This document shows, one piece after another, positions 8,693-16,954 of a stretch of DNA of 64,000 nucleotides. Source of the DNA: Haloarcula rubra (GTDB lineage Archaea; Halobacteriota; Halobacteria; Halobacteriales; Haloarculaceae); the NCBI RefSeq assembly GCF_019599465.1, contig NZ_RKLR01000008.1, positions 62,001 to 126,000 on the forward strand, in the 5' to 3' direction. A program made the translations under genes and the position numbers. Each line of letters opens with the position of its first letter. The stretch's first letter is position 1. The notes under the pieces were generated by a model, which had not been told where the DNA came from, searched no databases, and saw only the letters and a list, made by a program, of their open reading frames with translations.

Positions 8693-11065
8693 TCATTGGG
8701 GTGCCTCCCTCATGCTGATATATTTTCGCCACCAGAAGGCTAGGAGTCCGAGGGCGATCCATTCGACGAACATGAGCACGCTGCCGATAGCCGCCTCAAG
8801 ATACCGTTCAACCGTCCCCGTTGCTCCCCAGCCGTCGTACGAATAGGGCGCCATGTAGGTCGTGAAATCACCCTCGAAATATCGGCCATCACTACCAGCC
8901 AGATCATCGCCAGAATACGAAGCGCGAAGATATGGCCCATCGAGCGTCGTCCACGCTTCACCGTCTCCATTCGTCGTAACGGACTCGTCGACGGCGCCGC
9001 TAAGTGCAATCTCGCGGTTCGGTATTGGATTTCCATCGGGATCGGTTAACCGGAGGAGGACACGCCTGTCGCTCGGGTCGTCTCCCGGTACGGTGTCGGC
9101 AACGACCAGTTCTGAAAGTTCAGATGTCACGATATGGGCGTCAATATTCGCATCCGGAACCTGGGTATCGAAGACCGTCGAGGCCCGAACATTCAGCGCT
9201 TCGTCGACTCTTGCATCTCGTGGCCTGAATTCCCCTTCGAGCCTCTCGAACAGATACGTCGGTGAACCGTTGGCTTCGTCGACGACACCTGCGGGTAGCT
9301 CTGTTCCCGGAATTTCCTCGTCAATCACGGTAGATTCCTCAATCCATAGGCCACCGTACTCACCATCTGGCCCGTAGGCAGCGGACACGGACACGTTACC
9401 GACGCTCGTCACCGAATGGACGAGCGCAGGCCAAGCGTCACCCTGAGTGTGAGTAACGGGATATGTCTCGCTATCACTACCGCTCCGTTCCTCGACGTGT
9501 GTGGTCTGTGATACCCCGTAGAATCGCCACGGTGAATCAACACTGAAACTGGCATCGCCAATTTCGAGTTCGATCGAGCTCCACGGAGCGCCAGTGAGGT
9601 CCTGGTCCCCATCCCATTGCACGATTGTCCGGTCCGATTCGACACCGTCGAGGACGGTGACATCTATCTCAAGACCCGACGCGTCTGCGTCGATGATAGT
9701 TACCGGGACGGAGTGACTTCGAGTCAGCGTCCGGGTATAGCTCTGAGAGCGTTCATATTCACTGCATCGGCTACTCCGTACACCCCACCGAGCTTCGACC
9801 TCGGACTCAACTTCTAGAGTCGCGGTGAGCTCGTATTCACCGGGGGAGAACTCAGGGGAACGGTCTCTTCCTCCATCGGTCGCCATCCAGATGCCTTCCT
9901 CATTTTCAACGAGTGCGGAGTCACCATCGTAGCCGGGCCTGTCCAAGGAGACGGAAGTGACGGTCGCACTCGAATCGACGAGGTCGAACTCAGCCCATCG
10001 AGTCCGGGGATACCTGTGCGTATGCGTATCCGTGACAGTCTTTGTCTCGTTCCCAACGGTGACTGTTCGGGTGACGGTGTGAGTACGGGTACAGCTGGAC
10101 CTGCTGGTGAAGTCATCGGGGGCACTGGCCCGATAGTCGTACAAAATGTATGCACCAAGGTCGGCGTTATCGGTGACGTAGGAGTCGCGATACCACGCGC
10201 TCTCTCGGACATCGGAAATCCCAATCCAGGCATCCGATATTGTTTCAGAGCTACCGGGCCCGTGCGGGAGCGGAACAGACCCACCGCTTGCTGTGGGATA
10301 GACTTCTTCCCCATCAAACATCGGGACGGCTGCTCTGGAGGAATCATCGCTGTATTGCAAATACTGGTCCCGAATGTGCAGATACCGCTCCTGAATGGTC
10401 GCACTGCGAGCGGTATAGACCAGTGCATCATCGGAGTTCAGTATCTCAAGCTCTTCGGTGAGAGGATTCCTGTAGACTTGCGCGTTGTAGACCGTCCGAG
10501 GCTCTAAATTCTGGTTGCGAGTGACGACTTGCCACTGCCCAGAGGCGTCTGTTGGGACCGTCGAATCAGAGCTAACTGGATAAAATCTGGCTGGTGTTCC
10601 ACCCGAGCGTTGCCATTCGGTATACGTGACCCACTCGTCCTGATATGGGATAGGCACAGAATCAGAGAGATGTGTCCGGTAAACATCGCCTGTCGTCGTC
10701 GCGTAGAGTGCATCTGCGGATGGCATTACCTCATCACCAAGCGCACTGGGGTACCCAAGATATGTCTCATCAGTACCTGGATTTGAGTCAAAATACGATG
10801 GTGAGACGTCTTCGTCGTTATTCGCCAGAATTCGGAAAGTCCCGTCGTGGAACGTTTCTACACCGGGAGTCGGTGTCGGGACTTCGTAGATAGGGTCAAG
10901 CGAAGTCGCGCTGACGGGCATCGTGACTGAACTGAAAACGATAGCTGGGAGAAGTACAGCGAGGATGATCCTCTGTCGAAAGGGGGCCACCGAGTGCGAC
11001 CAAGCCTTCGTGCGGGACAAGATACGAGCGAAGGATGAGTTCCCCTCGTCACGCGGTGAAGACAT
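8693..11065 (-). CDS. Large secreted, C-terminally membrane-anchored surface protein
   Basis: A 790-residue protein. The N-terminus has an Arg-containing segment and a hydrophobic stretch ending VTMPVSATS, a signal peptide. The body is Thr/Ser/Asp/Tyr-rich and beta-like, with an Ig/carboxypeptidase-regulatory-type repeat near the end (DPDGNPIPNREIALSGAV ... GEAWTTLDG). A single membrane helix (AIGSVLMFVEWIALGLLAFW) anchors the C-terminus. A Thr/His/Arg-rich patch and two cysteines (about 330 and 430) lie mid-protein. The start overlaps the end of the upstream 173-residue gene by 17 nt. Its position among pilin-like genes suggests an adhesin or mating-contact protein, but no family was recognised beyond the beta-sandwich near the C-terminus. 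Confidence 0.6.
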   Translation of the reverse strand: MSSPRDEGNSSFARILSRTKAWSHSVAPFRQRIILAVLLPAIVFSSVTMPVSATSLDPIYEVPTPTPGVETFHDGTFRILANNDEDVSPSYFDSNPGTDETYLGYPSALGDEVMPSADALYATTTGDVYRTHLSDSVPIPYQDEWVTYTEWQRSGGTPARFYPVSSDSTVPTDASGQWQVVTRNQNLEPRTVYNAQVYRNPLTEELEILNSDDALVYTARSATIQERYLHIRDQYLQYSDDSSRAAVPMFDGEEVYPTASGGSVPLPHGPGSSETISDAWIGISDVRESAWYRDSYVTDNADLGAYILYDYRASAPDDFTSRSSCTRTHTVTRTVTVGNETKTVTDTHTHRYPRTRWAEFDLVDSSATVTSVSLDRPGYDGDSALVENEEGIWMATDGGRDRSPEFSPGEYELTATLEVESEVEARWGVRSSRCSEYERSQSYTRTLTRSHSVPVTIIDADASGLEIDVTVLDGVESDRTIVQWDGDQDLTGAPWSSIELEIGDASFSVDSPWRFYGVSQTTHVEERSGSDSETYPVTHTQGDAWPALVHSVTSVGNVSVSAAYGPDGEYGGLWIEESTVIDEEIPGTELPAGVVDEANGSPTYLFERLEGEFRPRDARVDEALNVRASTVFDTQVPDANIDAHIVTSELSELVVADTVPGDDPSDRRVLLRLTDPDGNPIPNREIALSGAVDESVTTNGDGEAWTTLDGPYLRASYSGDDLAGSDGRYFEGDFTTYMAPYSYDGWGATGTVERYLEAAIGSVLMFVEWIALGLLAFWWRKYISMREAPQ

Positions 11066-11570
11066 ATTGAATCAACTCCTGAAATGTTTCGAATCCGTAA
11101 CCGACAATCGCGAGGACGAATCCGGAGGATACGAGATAGAAGCCCCGTTCTCGCGTTCGAGCACTTGGACTGACGGCCCACGCCATCGCTCCGACAACGA
11201 GCAGAATCAGTCCGAGAGTCTGCATTGATGTTCCGAACCAAGCGGGCATCTCAGCGGCGCCGGCAATCTCGTCAACAATTCCGCTGTGGCCACTGAGGAA
11301 AGTCACAACCGTATCGAAACTGCCACCGAGTGGGTATGTGAGCAACATTCCCAGCAGCTGCTGGCTCACAGCTACCCACTCAGGGCTGAGATGGAGGAGC
11401 TGAGAAAGAATAGCAGATGTCGATACGTCGGCAGTTGCTCCAAACGCGGGGAACCACCCGATACTGGAAACTACGGGAATGAGATGCCCGAGCAGGTCTG
11501 TTGATTCGAATGTCATTGGAGGGATGGAGGAGCTGCCAGCGGCGGAACCCGCTGTCAACTGAGTACGCAC
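11049..11570 (-). CDS. Small membrane protein of the conjugation module
   Basis: 173 residues from GTG 11570, or 155 from ATG 11516; neither start has a convincing ribosome-binding site. It has three to four membrane helices, the last two being LGLILLVVGAMAWAV and YLVSSGFVLAIVGYGFETF, separated by an Arg/Glu loop. This tail matches the layout of the 8138 protein and the pilin-like 4916 protein. It is the first gene of the minus-strand group with the surface protein. The palindrome TTGTAATGTTACAA lies 45-58 nt upstream of the GTG start. A pilin-like or channel component is inferred. Confidence 0.55.
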   Translation of the reverse strand: MRTQLTAGSAAGSSSIPPMTFESTDLLGHLIPVVSSIGWFPAFGATADVSTSAILSQLLHLSPEWVAVSQQLLGMLLTYPLGGSFDTVVTFLSGHSGIVDEIAGAAEMPAWFGTSMQTLGLILLVVGAMAWAVSPSARTRERGFYLVSSGFVLAIVGYGFETFQELIQYVFTA

Positions 11571-11614
11571 AGAGAGGGCGACCTACAGCAAGTAGACTCA
11601 CAGATACCAACGGT

Positions 11615-11628
11615 TGTAATGTTACAAT
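11615..11628. promoter_or_regulatory. 14-bp inverted repeat TTGTAATGTTACAA
   Basis: A second copy of the palindrome at 5352-5365, differing at one central base. It lies between the divergent 173-residue membrane protein gene (minus) and the first plus-strand T4SS gene at 11791. Both copies sit upstream of small membrane, pilin-like genes, which suggests one regulator for both transcription units. Confidence 0.55.
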
Positions 11629-11790
11629 CCTTGCAATCCTGTTACCACTATATCATTTACCGACAGAGACCATCCAACGGAAAAGCCCGCTAAAATCCCC
11701 CTAATCACACGACAATGCGATGCCCGCCCTCCAGGCGGTTCGTGAGCGTGTAAGCGAGGCTAGTCCGCTCAATAGTAAGGACACCCGACA

Positions 11791-12366
11791 ATGCCCGAAG
11801 TACAAATTGACTGGCACTCTGCCGAAGAATACGAACGAATCCGTGACCTCCGTGAACGCCACGGGCTGTTGTGGCGCGGCGTACTCCTCGCAGGCGCGAA
11901 AGACGCAGCAAGCACCGACCTCGTCCAAGCGATCCTACGGGCCCATACCAACCCATCGTCCTCCACCAGCCCGGTGAGCACCCTCGACCGGACAGCAAAA
12001 TGCTCCAGTAGTGGGCAGGGATTCTCTGCTAACGACGTGGCGGATGTCGACAAGGAAGGTGGTCCACACGATACAACCAGGTCGTCCAGTGATGTTTCAT
12101 CGGTCGACGAAGATCGCGATGCTGGTCCAAGGTCCTTCCAGCCACACGAATCCCTAAGCAACAGTGACGAGCAGAGCAATGAACCCCGGGACAGCGAACA
12201 TGAAGCCTTCGAGTCTATAGAGACCCACGGCCAGGCGTTTGAGGACGAACCAATTTCTGAGCCATGGGTAGAGGGTGAGGAAACCCACGAGGGTCAGTTC
12301 GACTCAGTCGACCCATACTACGGATATGACGAGTATCCTCTCGAGTTCGATGAGGGGCAGTTCTAA
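11791..12366 (+). CDS. Acidic protein with N-terminal WRG helix motif
   Basis: 191 residues. The first ~45 residues (WHSAEEYERIRDLRERHGLL followed by WRGVLLAGAKDA) form a helical unit that matches the next gene (EYEWLVTVREDLGLTWRGLM). The rest is Ser/Glu/Asp-rich and disordered. Its stop overlaps the next start (TAATG at 12364-12368), so the pair is cotranslated. It is the first gene of the plus-strand T4SS run. The function is unknown; because it pairs with its short paralogue it may be a small DNA- or protein-binding adaptor for the secretion genes. Confidence 0.65.
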   Translation: MPEVQIDWHSAEEYERIRDLRERHGLLWRGVLLAGAKDAASTDLVQAILRAHTNPSSSTSPVSTLDRTAKCSSSGQGFSANDVADVDKEGGPHDTTRSSSDVSSVDEDRDAGPRSFQPHESLSNSDEQSNEPRDSEHEAFESIETHGQAFEDEPISEPWVEGEETHEGQFDSVDPYYGYDEYPLEFDEGQF

Positions 12367-12575
12367 TGCCATCCGAGACACCTGCCGGCCACAGGACCCG
12401 AATCGAGATTTCCGATGCAGATGAGTATGAGTGGCTCGTCACCGTTCGAGAAGATCTGGGCCTGACGTGGCGTGGCCTAATGTTGAAAGCCGAACAGCAG
12501 CTCGTCGCGACCGAGCAACAGCTCGGCCTCCCGTCGGGCAGAGACCAAACGGATTGTGCGGAGGATTCGCCGTGA
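12366..12575 (+). CDS. 69-aa paralogue of the preceding WRG-motif protein
   Basis: Nearly the entire protein is the helical unit shared with 11791: Asp-x-x-Glu-Tyr-Glu, a helix, then GLTWRGLMLKAEQQL. It lacks the long acidic tail. The TAATG overlap with the gene before and the GTGA overlap with the gene after (12572-12575) mark a tightly coupled operon. No known family was recognised. Confidence 0.65.
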   Translation: MPSETPAGHRTRIEISDADEYEWLVTVREDLGLTWRGLMLKAEQQLVATEQQLGLPSGRDQTDCAEDSP

Positions 12576-13012
12576 GCCAAGATATCCCGATGGCCTCGAA
12601 TCTGCTGAAATCAAAGATCGGTGGCTACGAAGTCCGAAAGTTGGCGGAATCAGTCGGCCCACCGATGCTGCCGTGTGTGATACTTTACACACTCGGGTTG
12701 CCGCTACAGGTCACCCTTCCCCTCCTCTTGGTCGGAGTCTGTACTGGTGTCTTCGTCTACAGGCGGACGCCAGCCGGGCAACGCCCATTGAATTTCATGA
12801 AGGCAATTCTCCGTGACTTGCGGGACCCTGAAGAGTTTATTTGGCAAGCACCGACCCCCGAGCAGGGAAGCCTCGGCCATGGTGACACCTCAAACCAATG
12901 GCTCACCCACGACGCATACCCCGCCCAAGAAGCCAGGCGGGCGTTCCACGAGGAGAGTAGTGTTACTGACTCCGAGAGCCCGTCAGCTGTTGAATCCGAG
13001 GGGACTCGATGA
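12572..13012 (+). CDS. VirB3/PrgI-like membrane protein
   Basis: The frame is open further upstream, but the GTG at 12572, overlapping the previous stop (GTGA), is the natural start and gives 146 residues. A hydrophobic hairpin (MLPCVILYTLGLPLQVTLPL then LLVGVCTGVFVYRR) is followed by a basic/aromatic segment (RPLNFMKAILRDLRDPEEF) and a disordered tail. Size, hairpin and position immediately before a VirB4-N-like protein and VirB4 match the VirB3/TrbD/PrgI inner-membrane component. Its stop overlaps the next ATG (ATGA at 13009). Confidence 0.6.
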   Translation: MSQDIPMASNLLKSKIGGYEVRKLAESVGPPMLPCVILYTLGLPLQVTLPLLLVGVCTGVFVYRRTPAGQRPLNFMKAILRDLRDPEEFIWQAPTPEQGSLGHGDTSNQWLTHDAYPAQEARRAFHEESSVTDSESPSAVESEGTR

Positions 13013-14667
13013 GCTCCGTCGACGGGTCGGGTTCGACACTCGATTTGATGGACTTCACCACGATTCGAGATGGTGGCATCATCGAGACGCCAACGAGCTA
13101 TGCGATGATAGTACGGGTCGAGCCAACCGACTGGTTGGTCCTTTCGACTGACCGTCGAGAGAGTATCTACCGCTCGTTCCTCAGCTATCTCCGGAGCTTG
13201 TCGTTCCCGACGCAAATCCTGACGATGTCTACGGCATACAACCCTGAGCCGTATCTCGAAGGAGTTGCTGTCGATGACGAATTAGTCATCGGATCGAACT
13301 ACGAAGATGATTCAGACGTCGTCCCTGACGAGTCCCCGCTGTTAGATTACGGTCGGAAGTATCACGCAGAGTGGGTCAGAGAAGTCATCGACGTCGCAGA
13401 TATTCGAGATAGAGAGTTCTTTGTCGCAGTGGCTGTTCCCAAGGGCGAAGATCGATCCGAAGAGAGTCCCCTAAACTCGCTTCTGTCTAAAGTGCAGGGC
13501 GAGAGCGAACCTGAAGAGAAAGATGAGGACGCGTATATTGAGGAAGTGAAAGCACGCGCCTCACACGTGGCCTCGAAACTGCCCCAGGTACAGGTCGAAA
13601 CAACGCTCATCGATACCCGGCCCGCTGTGCTGGAGATACTCTACGAGGTCTACAACAATGAGAAGCCAGCGTTCGGGTTCACACAGAGCAATTTCACCCG
13701 GCCCTCGGGAGTGGCCGAAGCCGCTGCAATTAGCTCCGCGGACACCGTTAGTGACACACCGGATCCTGAGCAAAGCAGCAAGAATGAGTCTGAGTACAGC
13801 CGGGTTTCCGATACAGACCCAGAGCCTGAACCGGAATCTGATGCGACTCATTTAGCTCCTATTCCTGACGGAGGCTTTGCCCACCCAGATTTGGCGGACC
13901 GAGTCTCGAAAGACCGTATACTGCGCTGGTATGCCAGAAACATAGGACCCATCGGTCACGGTGAGCGGCCGATTATTCCCGCCTCAGTGTACGCTGGGCT
14001 CTCTCTGGCCATCCTGAGCGTGGGGTTAGCGCTCGGTGGTCTCGGCGGATTCGTCTGGAGTCTGGAAGCGGCACCGCGAGGCGCTGATATCTACTGGACC
14101 GCACGAACAGCATCCTTCGCTGGACTAGCGGTGAGTCTGCCGGCCTTCCTTCTGAGTCTCGTCATACTGCTACCGACCGGGAGGAGAGCCAAGCTGGTTG
14201 GAACAGCAGGCCTCTCTGTCACAGCCTGGGCTACGGTGTTGTTCGTCAGGGCGTATCCCTTCCAATGGGACCTGTCCGCACCGGCACAGACTACGTTCAC
14301 GATTCAGGTGTATGCAGCTGGTGTCTTTGCACTGGTCTTCGCTGTGGCCGTAGCGATTCGTTCACAGCGTCGACTCAATCTGCCGATTCATACTGATGGT
14401 AACCATGGTCGAGACGGAGGCATCGATGTAGAATCCGACGCCGATGACGACGGTCCAGTCGTGTCTGATGTTGCAGCTGATGGCGGCCAGCTTACCACTG
14501 CTGGCATCTCAGCAGCAGTGCCAGACACCACAGACCCGGACAGCGAGGAGCAGCGTTCAGGAACAGCCGACAGTGAAGAAGCGTCTGAGAAGGCTCTGAG
14601 CGAATCTAGCGAAGAGGTGTCGCCAGCAGAACAGCCAGGTGAAAAGCAAGCAGGAGAGGATGAATGA
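13009..14667 (+). CDS. VirB4-N-like domain fused to a membrane segment
   Basis: 552 residues. The N-terminal ~220 resemble the N-terminal domain of VirB4/TraC proteins: a short strand start (IIETPTSYAMIVRVEPTDW), 'YRSFLSYLRSLSFPTQIL', and a downstream helix-rich part ending in 'RPAVLEILYEVYNNEKP'. There is no Walker A. A disordered Glu/Ser linker leads to four or five membrane helices (about 320-460) and a strongly acidic tail. In the canonical system this domain belongs to the same chain as the VirB4 ATPase; here it is a separate membrane-bound protein placed directly before VirB4, with ATGA overlaps on both sides. It probably docks VirB4 at the membrane, by inference. Confidence 0.55.
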   Translation: MSSVDGSGSTLDLMDFTTIRDGGIIETPTSYAMIVRVEPTDWLVLSTDRRESIYRSFLSYLRSLSFPTQILTMSTAYNPEPYLEGVAVDDELVIGSNYEDDSDVVPDESPLLDYGRKYHAEWVREVIDVADIRDREFFVAVAVPKGEDRSEESPLNSLLSKVQGESEPEEKDEDAYIEEVKARASHVASKLPQVQVETTLIDTRPAVLEILYEVYNNEKPAFGFTQSNFTRPSGVAEAAAISSADTVSDTPDPEQSSKNESEYSRVSDTDPEPEPESDATHLAPIPDGGFAHPDLADRVSKDRILRWYARNIGPIGHGERPIIPASVYAGLSLAILSVGLALGGLGGFVWSLEAAPRGADIYWTARTASFAGLAVSLPAFLLSLVILLPTGRRAKLVGTAGLSVTAWATVLFVRAYPFQWDLSAPAQTTFTIQVYAAGVFALVFAVAVAIRSQRRLNLPIHTDGNHGRDGGIDVESDADDDGPVVSDVAADGGQLTTAGISAAVPDTTDPDSEEQRSGTADSEEASEKALSESSEEVSPAEQPGEKQAGEDE

Positions 14668-16952
14668 ACCCATTACATATCCTATTCGGAAACGAATCCG
14701 ACGACGACGACGAAGAACGCATCCCTATCGACGATATGACTGGGAACGAGACCGAGGTCGCGATAGAGTATCTACAACTGATAAACCGGGAGCCAAACCG
14801 AGAGAACATCGAGTGGGCGGCCTATCAACTCCAAGCTGATGAAGTCCCGCTCGTCTCTCCCGTTGAATCGCTCGCGGAGCGCGAAAATCTGGATAAGAAA
14901 CTGATCGCGCCCAAAACGATGGAGCGAACGCCGGAATATCAGGTTCGAAACGGCACCATCTCGACGACGTTAACTGTCACAGCCTTCCCATCGAAAGTCG
15001 GCCTCGGCTGGCTCGTGCCCCTCACGGTGGCTGACGCCAACCTCAGGCTATCGCTACACATCGAGCCCACGGACCAAAAGAAGGCTCGCAACAAGCTTCA
15101 GGCTCGATATACCCATACGCAGACATCGTTGATGCGGAAGGCGAAGAAGGGGCGTACCGACTTGCAGGAAGACGAAGCCGAACGGGACGACCTGCTTCGC
15201 ATCCTCCAAGACGTCGTCCGCGGCAAGACGAAAATGTTCCAGATTGCAGTCTATATCGAACTGCTCGGGGAGTCCCAAGAGGAGCTGGCAGAAACCCGCT
15301 CGCAGGTCGAGACCATTCTCGCCGAACAAGATGTCGAAACGGTCGTCCTGCGACGGCAGCAGTTCGAAGCCAACGGCTCAGTCGCGCCCTTTGCGACCGA
15401 TACTATCGACAACACCCACACGGTCCAATTGGAAGCACTCGGGACGTTATTCAATCTCGTCGAACCGCCAATCTACGACGAAGATGGGATACTGCTGGGA
15501 TTCGACGATACATCCCGTCCGGTCGTAATCGACCGCTACGCTCATTCCGGCTTTGCAGCCGCAATCACCGGGAAAACGGGGTCGGGGAAGTCCTACTGCA
15601 GAAAGAGCGAGGTGTATCGCCGGATGCTCCGTGAGCCAGATGTTCAATTCGTCCTCTTCGACCCCGCTGGAGACGACTACCCGTATTTCGCCGAAAAGCT
15701 CGGTGGAGAGGTGATTCGCTTCGGTGGGAATCAGAAAGTCAACCCGATGGATCTTGAACCACCGAACAGAGACATTGGCGAGACTGAAGATACCTATGCA
15801 CTGACCGTCCGGGCCATCGTCGAGATGCTACACACCCTCTTCGAAGCCAGTGGCGGACTTCCACCGGCCGAAGAAGGGATGCTGACCCAGGCAGCGCACT
15901 ACGCGTACCTCTCGAAAGGGATCGTGATGGGACAGTACGACACCTATGAGAATGAGTCACCGACTATCGGTGACCTCATCCGTGGGGTGAAAATCATCTC
16001 GGTGGGCGGCTTCGCGAAAGCGTTCGAGCAAGAGATTGTCCCAATGGAGGACCTCCTCCAGTTACAGGAACTCCATATCCTAGATTCCGATGGACAGCTG
16101 GCAGAGACACAGCCATTCGCTGTTCCTGACGCGATATTCGAGCCATCGGAAGCACACCGTAGCTTTGCCGAGGCACTTGAGCCGAAATTCGAGTCGTTCA
16201 AGCCCGGAGGCATCAACCAGAATTTGAACGGGCAGACGAACCTGGACCTCAACTCACGCCTCGTCGTGATGGATATGAGCTCCTTCGCTGACACCGGGGA
16301 GATGCCCCTCATTCTTCACGCGATGTTGAATTGGGCCTACCTCGAGGCAAAACGCTCGCCCAGCCGGTTCGACGTCACCTTCGACGAGGCCCACTATCTG
16401 CTGGGCCGGGAGTCGACGCGTGATCTCATCAACCTCTTCATCAGACACGCCCGGCACTATGACGCCGGTCTGACGCTCATGAGCCAGACGGCTCACGAAT
16501 TCCTCCGGACACCAGAGGCCCACGAGGTCTACGATAACTGCGACATCAAGATGCTGTTCTACACGCAGTCAGTGGCCGAGGAGACGCGGGAGTACTTCGA
16601 CCTCTCTCCGGAAGAGGTGAACTACCTACAGTCAGATGCGCCTCGAGGCCAAGCCTCAGGATTTTCTGGCTGTCTTCTCTCCTCCACAGAACACGGCCGT
16701 CGCCGTATCGAGGTTCACACCGGGGAATTCGAACACCACGTCCTCGATAACGACCTCGATCCATGGGCGTACATCGCCCAGGAAGAGGGTGGCGTAGCAC
16801 CTAGCGAGCCAGCGGTCGGTGCTGGAGAAGGCGAGAACATCGCTCCGTCTCAGCCAGTCCAAGAAGATATGCCGGGCGTTGATGACACATTGGACGCATC
16901 TGCGGCGCTCAATCAGCCCACTCAGAAGACATCTACCGTGGGAGATCAGTAA
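14664..16952 (+). CDS. virB4: VirB4-type conjugation/T4SS ATPase
   Basis: 762 residues. An N-terminal substrate/structure domain (about 60-260) is followed by the ATPase domain with Walker A ITGKTGSGKSYC near residue 302 and Walker B FDVTFDEAHYLL near 571, plus TLMSQTAHEF as a sensor-like motif. VirB4 proteins power pilus assembly and substrate transfer at the cytoplasmic face of the membrane. The start overlaps the previous stop (ATGA), and the next ATG follows 2 nt after its stop, so the genes from 11791 to 18814 form one operon. The tail (about 700-762) is disordered and Glu/Pro/Ala-rich. The assignment is firm. Confidence 0.88.
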   Translation: MNPLHILFGNESDDDDEERIPIDDMTGNETEVAIEYLQLINREPNRENIEWAAYQLQADEVPLVSPVESLAERENLDKKLIAPKTMERTPEYQVRNGTISTTLTVTAFPSKVGLGWLVPLTVADANLRLSLHIEPTDQKKARNKLQARYTHTQTSLMRKAKKGRTDLQEDEAERDDLLRILQDVVRGKTKMFQIAVYIELLGESQEELAETRSQVETILAEQDVETVVLRRQQFEANGSVAPFATDTIDNTHTVQLEALGTLFNLVEPPIYDEDGILLGFDDTSRPVVIDRYAHSGFAAAITGKTGSGKSYCRKSEVYRRMLREPDVQFVLFDPAGDDYPYFAEKLGGEVIRFGGNQKVNPMDLEPPNRDIGETEDTYALTVRAIVEMLHTLFEASGGLPPAEEGMLTQAAHYAYLSKGIVMGQYDTYENESPTIGDLIRGVKIISVGGFAKAFEQEIVPMEDLLQLQELHILDSDGQLAETQPFAVPDAIFEPSEAHRSFAEALEPKFESFKPGGINQNLNGQTNLDLNSRLVVMDMSSFADTGEMPLILHAMLNWAYLEAKRSPSRFDVTFDEAHYLLGRESTRDLINLFIRHARHYDAGLTLMSQTAHEFLRTPEAHEVYDNCDIKMLFYTQSVAEETREYFDLSPEEVNYLQSDAPRGQASGFSGCLLSSTEHGRRRIEVHTGEFEHHVLDNDLDPWAYIAQEEGGVAPSEPAVGAGEGENIAPSQPVQEDMPGVDDTLDASAALNQPTQKTSTVGDQ

Positions 16953-16954
16953 CC

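Noticed and set aside
12431-12571. Longer start of the VirB3-like gene at 12431
   Set aside because: It would overlap the previous gene almost entirely and is Arg-rich; the GTG at 12572 makes the standard 4-nt overlap.
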